Part shown: positions 62,875 to 64,000 of the stretch, piece after piece | Layout of the letters: each line of letters begins with the position of its first letter | How positions within the stretch are numbered: the first letter of the stretch is position 1 | Source: Candidatus Zhuqueibacterota bacterium | GTDB lineage: Bacteria > BS750m-G25 | Assembly (NCBI GenBank): GCA_016783505.1 | Contig: JADHWK010000005.1 | Location: forward strand, 21,935-85,934 | Direction: 5' to 3' | Length of the DNA: 64,000 nt | Made by a program: the position numbers and the translations under genes | The notes under the pieces: generated by a model | What the model was told of the DNA's origin: nothing | Database searches by the model: none | Seen by the model: the letters and a program-made list of their open reading frames with translations, nothing else

Positions 62875-63903
62875 CTAAAACTGTAATCTAACTGAAAATC
62901 GTTGGGCATTAGTCAGCCTCCCGAAGTCCGCATAAGCATAATCCAATCTCAGGGAGGTGTTCTGAAAAACACGTAATTTAACCCCTCCGCCAACGGTTAA
63001 ACCCTCTTCCGAATTCTCATTGAAGAGGGATTTGTAGCCAAACCTGATGGCGGCGAGATCGCCTAAGACATATTCCGTTCCCAGGTTAAGACTCTCGGCG
63101 TTATCACTTGGATTGAAGGCATCAACGGCTATTGTCCAACGATTTCTTTCGCTCTTAAGGACGTCCATAGCCACCCCGGCCCTGAAAGCCAGCGGTAGGG
63201 GAAAACTGTTGGTCTGAAGATTGGAAACGATCCGGTCGTTGCTACCGTACTTATCCGGGGCTGGATCTACTAATATAATCAGGTCCCTGCCCCCCATTTT
63301 CATCTTGGGACCAAAATTTGTTATGACGGCCCCTATCCGCATCCCCCTGAACTGGGTAGTGAAAAGGGTCCCCACATCCAGGGCAAAGCTGCTGGCCGAT
63401 TCGTTGAAGATGCGTGAATTGATGTACTTTCCGTTAAATCCGATTGAGAATCTATCGGTCAGATTAATGGCGTAGGTCAACCCTATGGACAGGTCGCCGG
63501 CGCCGAAGAATTCACCAGTACCCTCGGGCTGGGCAATTGTTCTGATCTCCATGTCTTCCATGGAGAGGGAGGTGATGCTGGCACCCAGGGTGCCGAGACG
63601 CCCCAACGGAAAGGTAATCGCCCCGAAATCAAAATTGGTTCCGGCAAGCCATTCTGTATGAATGAGGGCAATTTCCCCCCCCGGCAGCCTGGCTACGCCG
63701 GCCGGATTCCAATAGATAGCGGTGGCGTCGTCGGCCACGGCAACAAACGATCCACCCATGGCCACGGCCCGGGCCCCAACGTCAATGCCCAGAAACACGG
63801 CGCTGCTTGTTCCAACCTTGGTTACATCAGAAATTCCTTGCCCATAAATTGGCATGGTAATGAAGAGCAGGAACAACATACCAAAGGTTAATTTCTTTTT
63901 CAT
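62875..63903 (-). CDS. PorV/PorQ-like outer-membrane barrel protein
   Basis: 342 residues: signal peptide (MKKKLTFGMLFLLFITMPIYGQ), then FLGIDVGARAVAMGGSFVAVADDATAIYWNPAG in two parts, the canonical PorV/PorQ N-terminus, 14-strand-like alternation and an aromatic end (FSVRLQF). It sits immediately upstream of a T9SS cargo gene in the same direction, supporting a role in cargo export or as a dedicated partner. Start overlaps the preceding gene's stop by ATGA. Confidence 0.85.
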   Translation of the reverse strand: MKKKLTFGMLFLLFITMPIYGQGISDVTKVGTSSAVFLGIDVGARAVAMGGSFVAVADDATAIYWNPAGVARLPGGEIALIHTEWLAGTNFDFGAITFPLGRLGTLGASITSLSMEDMEIRTIAQPEGTGEFFGAGDLSIGLTYAINLTDRFSIGFNGKYINSRIFNESASSFALDVGTLFTTQFRGMRIGAVITNFGPKMKMGGRDLIILVDPAPDKYGSNDRIVSNLQTNSFPLPLAFRAGVAMDVLKSERNRWTIAVDAFNPSDNAESLNLGTEYVLGDLAAIRFGYKSLFNENSEEGLTVGGGVKLRVFQNTSLRLDYAYADFGRLTNAQRFSVRLQF

Positions 63904-64000
63904 TTTTTTAACCCCACGATTATTGTTGCAGCTTCAATTTCTAGGTCCGGGACGATCACCTCATTTCCTTCAGAGTCATAAAAGTACAACTCAGATGGAA
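63900..64000 (-). CDS. C-terminal fragment of a further gene (continues beyond window)
   Basis: On the - strand the frame entering at 63998 reads PSELYFYDSEGNEVIVPDLE and a further 12 residues ending VGLKK, with its TGA overlapping the PorV-like start (ATGA). The overlap implies translational coupling. Too little is visible to assign a function. Confidence 0.55.
   Translation of the reverse strand, partial: PSELYFYDSEGNEVIVPDLEIEAATIIVGLKK

Noticed and set aside
1-64000. CRISPR arrays, tRNA or rRNA genes
   Set aside because: No regularly spaced repeats, cloverleaf-like sequences or rRNA segments were noticed. The two matches to the anti-SD region near 62.77 and 62.82 kb are isolated ribosome-site-like motifs, not 16S rRNA.

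Overview
The window looks like a chromosome segment of an uncultured Gram-negative bacterium of the FCB (Fibrobacteres-Chlorobi-Bacteroidetes) assemblage. The evidence is the C-terminal half of SprA, the type IX secretion (T9SS) translocon; several PorV/PorQ-like barrels; at least three secreted proteins ending in the FCB sorting domain (SQNYPNPFNP...KKM-L-R), plus a fourth with a related end; and LpxB and LpxK, which show that LPS is made. I cannot name the phylum. Calditrichota/KSB1, Marinimicrobia and similar candidate phyla would all fit.

Positions 1 to 33,119 are almost entirely + strand and hold housekeeping and envelope genes. sprA is followed by an M28 hydrolase and a Ppx/GppA phosphatase, then a run of lipoproteins and PorV-like proteins (6.0-16.2 kb). 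After that come a YibQ-type deacetylase, pdxJ, a lipoprotein, an S41 protease, and an exbB-exbD-exbD-tonB operon behind a clear sigma-70-type promoter. A lipid A block (Gfo/Idh/MocA oxidoreductase, isoprenylcysteine-methyltransferase-like protein, lpxB, DUF374 acyltransferase, lpxK) is interrupted between lpxB and the acyltransferase by a 1.3-kb AT-rich insert carrying an unknown gene and a Cys-rich YidD-like gene. nadB, a DUF6249-like membrane protein (on the - strand) and an ECF sigma/anti-sigma pair close this half.

At 33.1 kb the coding strand flips, and nearly everything to 64 kb lies on the - strand and concerns carbohydrate use. Read in the direction of transcription (right to left): a PorV-like protein, an FG-GAP T9SS cargo, a PfkB kinase, a DUF6454 propeller, an OPA-family transporter, two more T9SS cargos, two GH130 phosphorylases, a Dpp/Opp-type ABC importer, two poorly understood genes, then transketolase, tagaturonate/fructuronate epimerase (uxaE), a fructuronate-reductase-like SDR, 6-phosphogluconate dehydrogenase, a LarA-type nickel epimerase, PPi-dependent phosphofructokinase and a HAD phosphatase.

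The most interesting hypothesis is that the uxaE-SDR-larA-gnd-tkt-pfp block routes hexuronates through mannonate, then gluconate (C2 epimerisation by the LarA homologue), into the pentose phosphate pathway, rather than through mannonate dehydratase and KDG. Other notable points are remnants of GH130 genes at three places (one ending exactly at a palindromic repeat, two inside a 273-bp tandem duplication), a dispersed TCCCGA-loop-TCGGGA palindrome family, and overlooked short reading frames at 59.7-59.9 kb and 62.7 kb. I found no rRNA, tRNA, CRISPR array or recognisable transposase.
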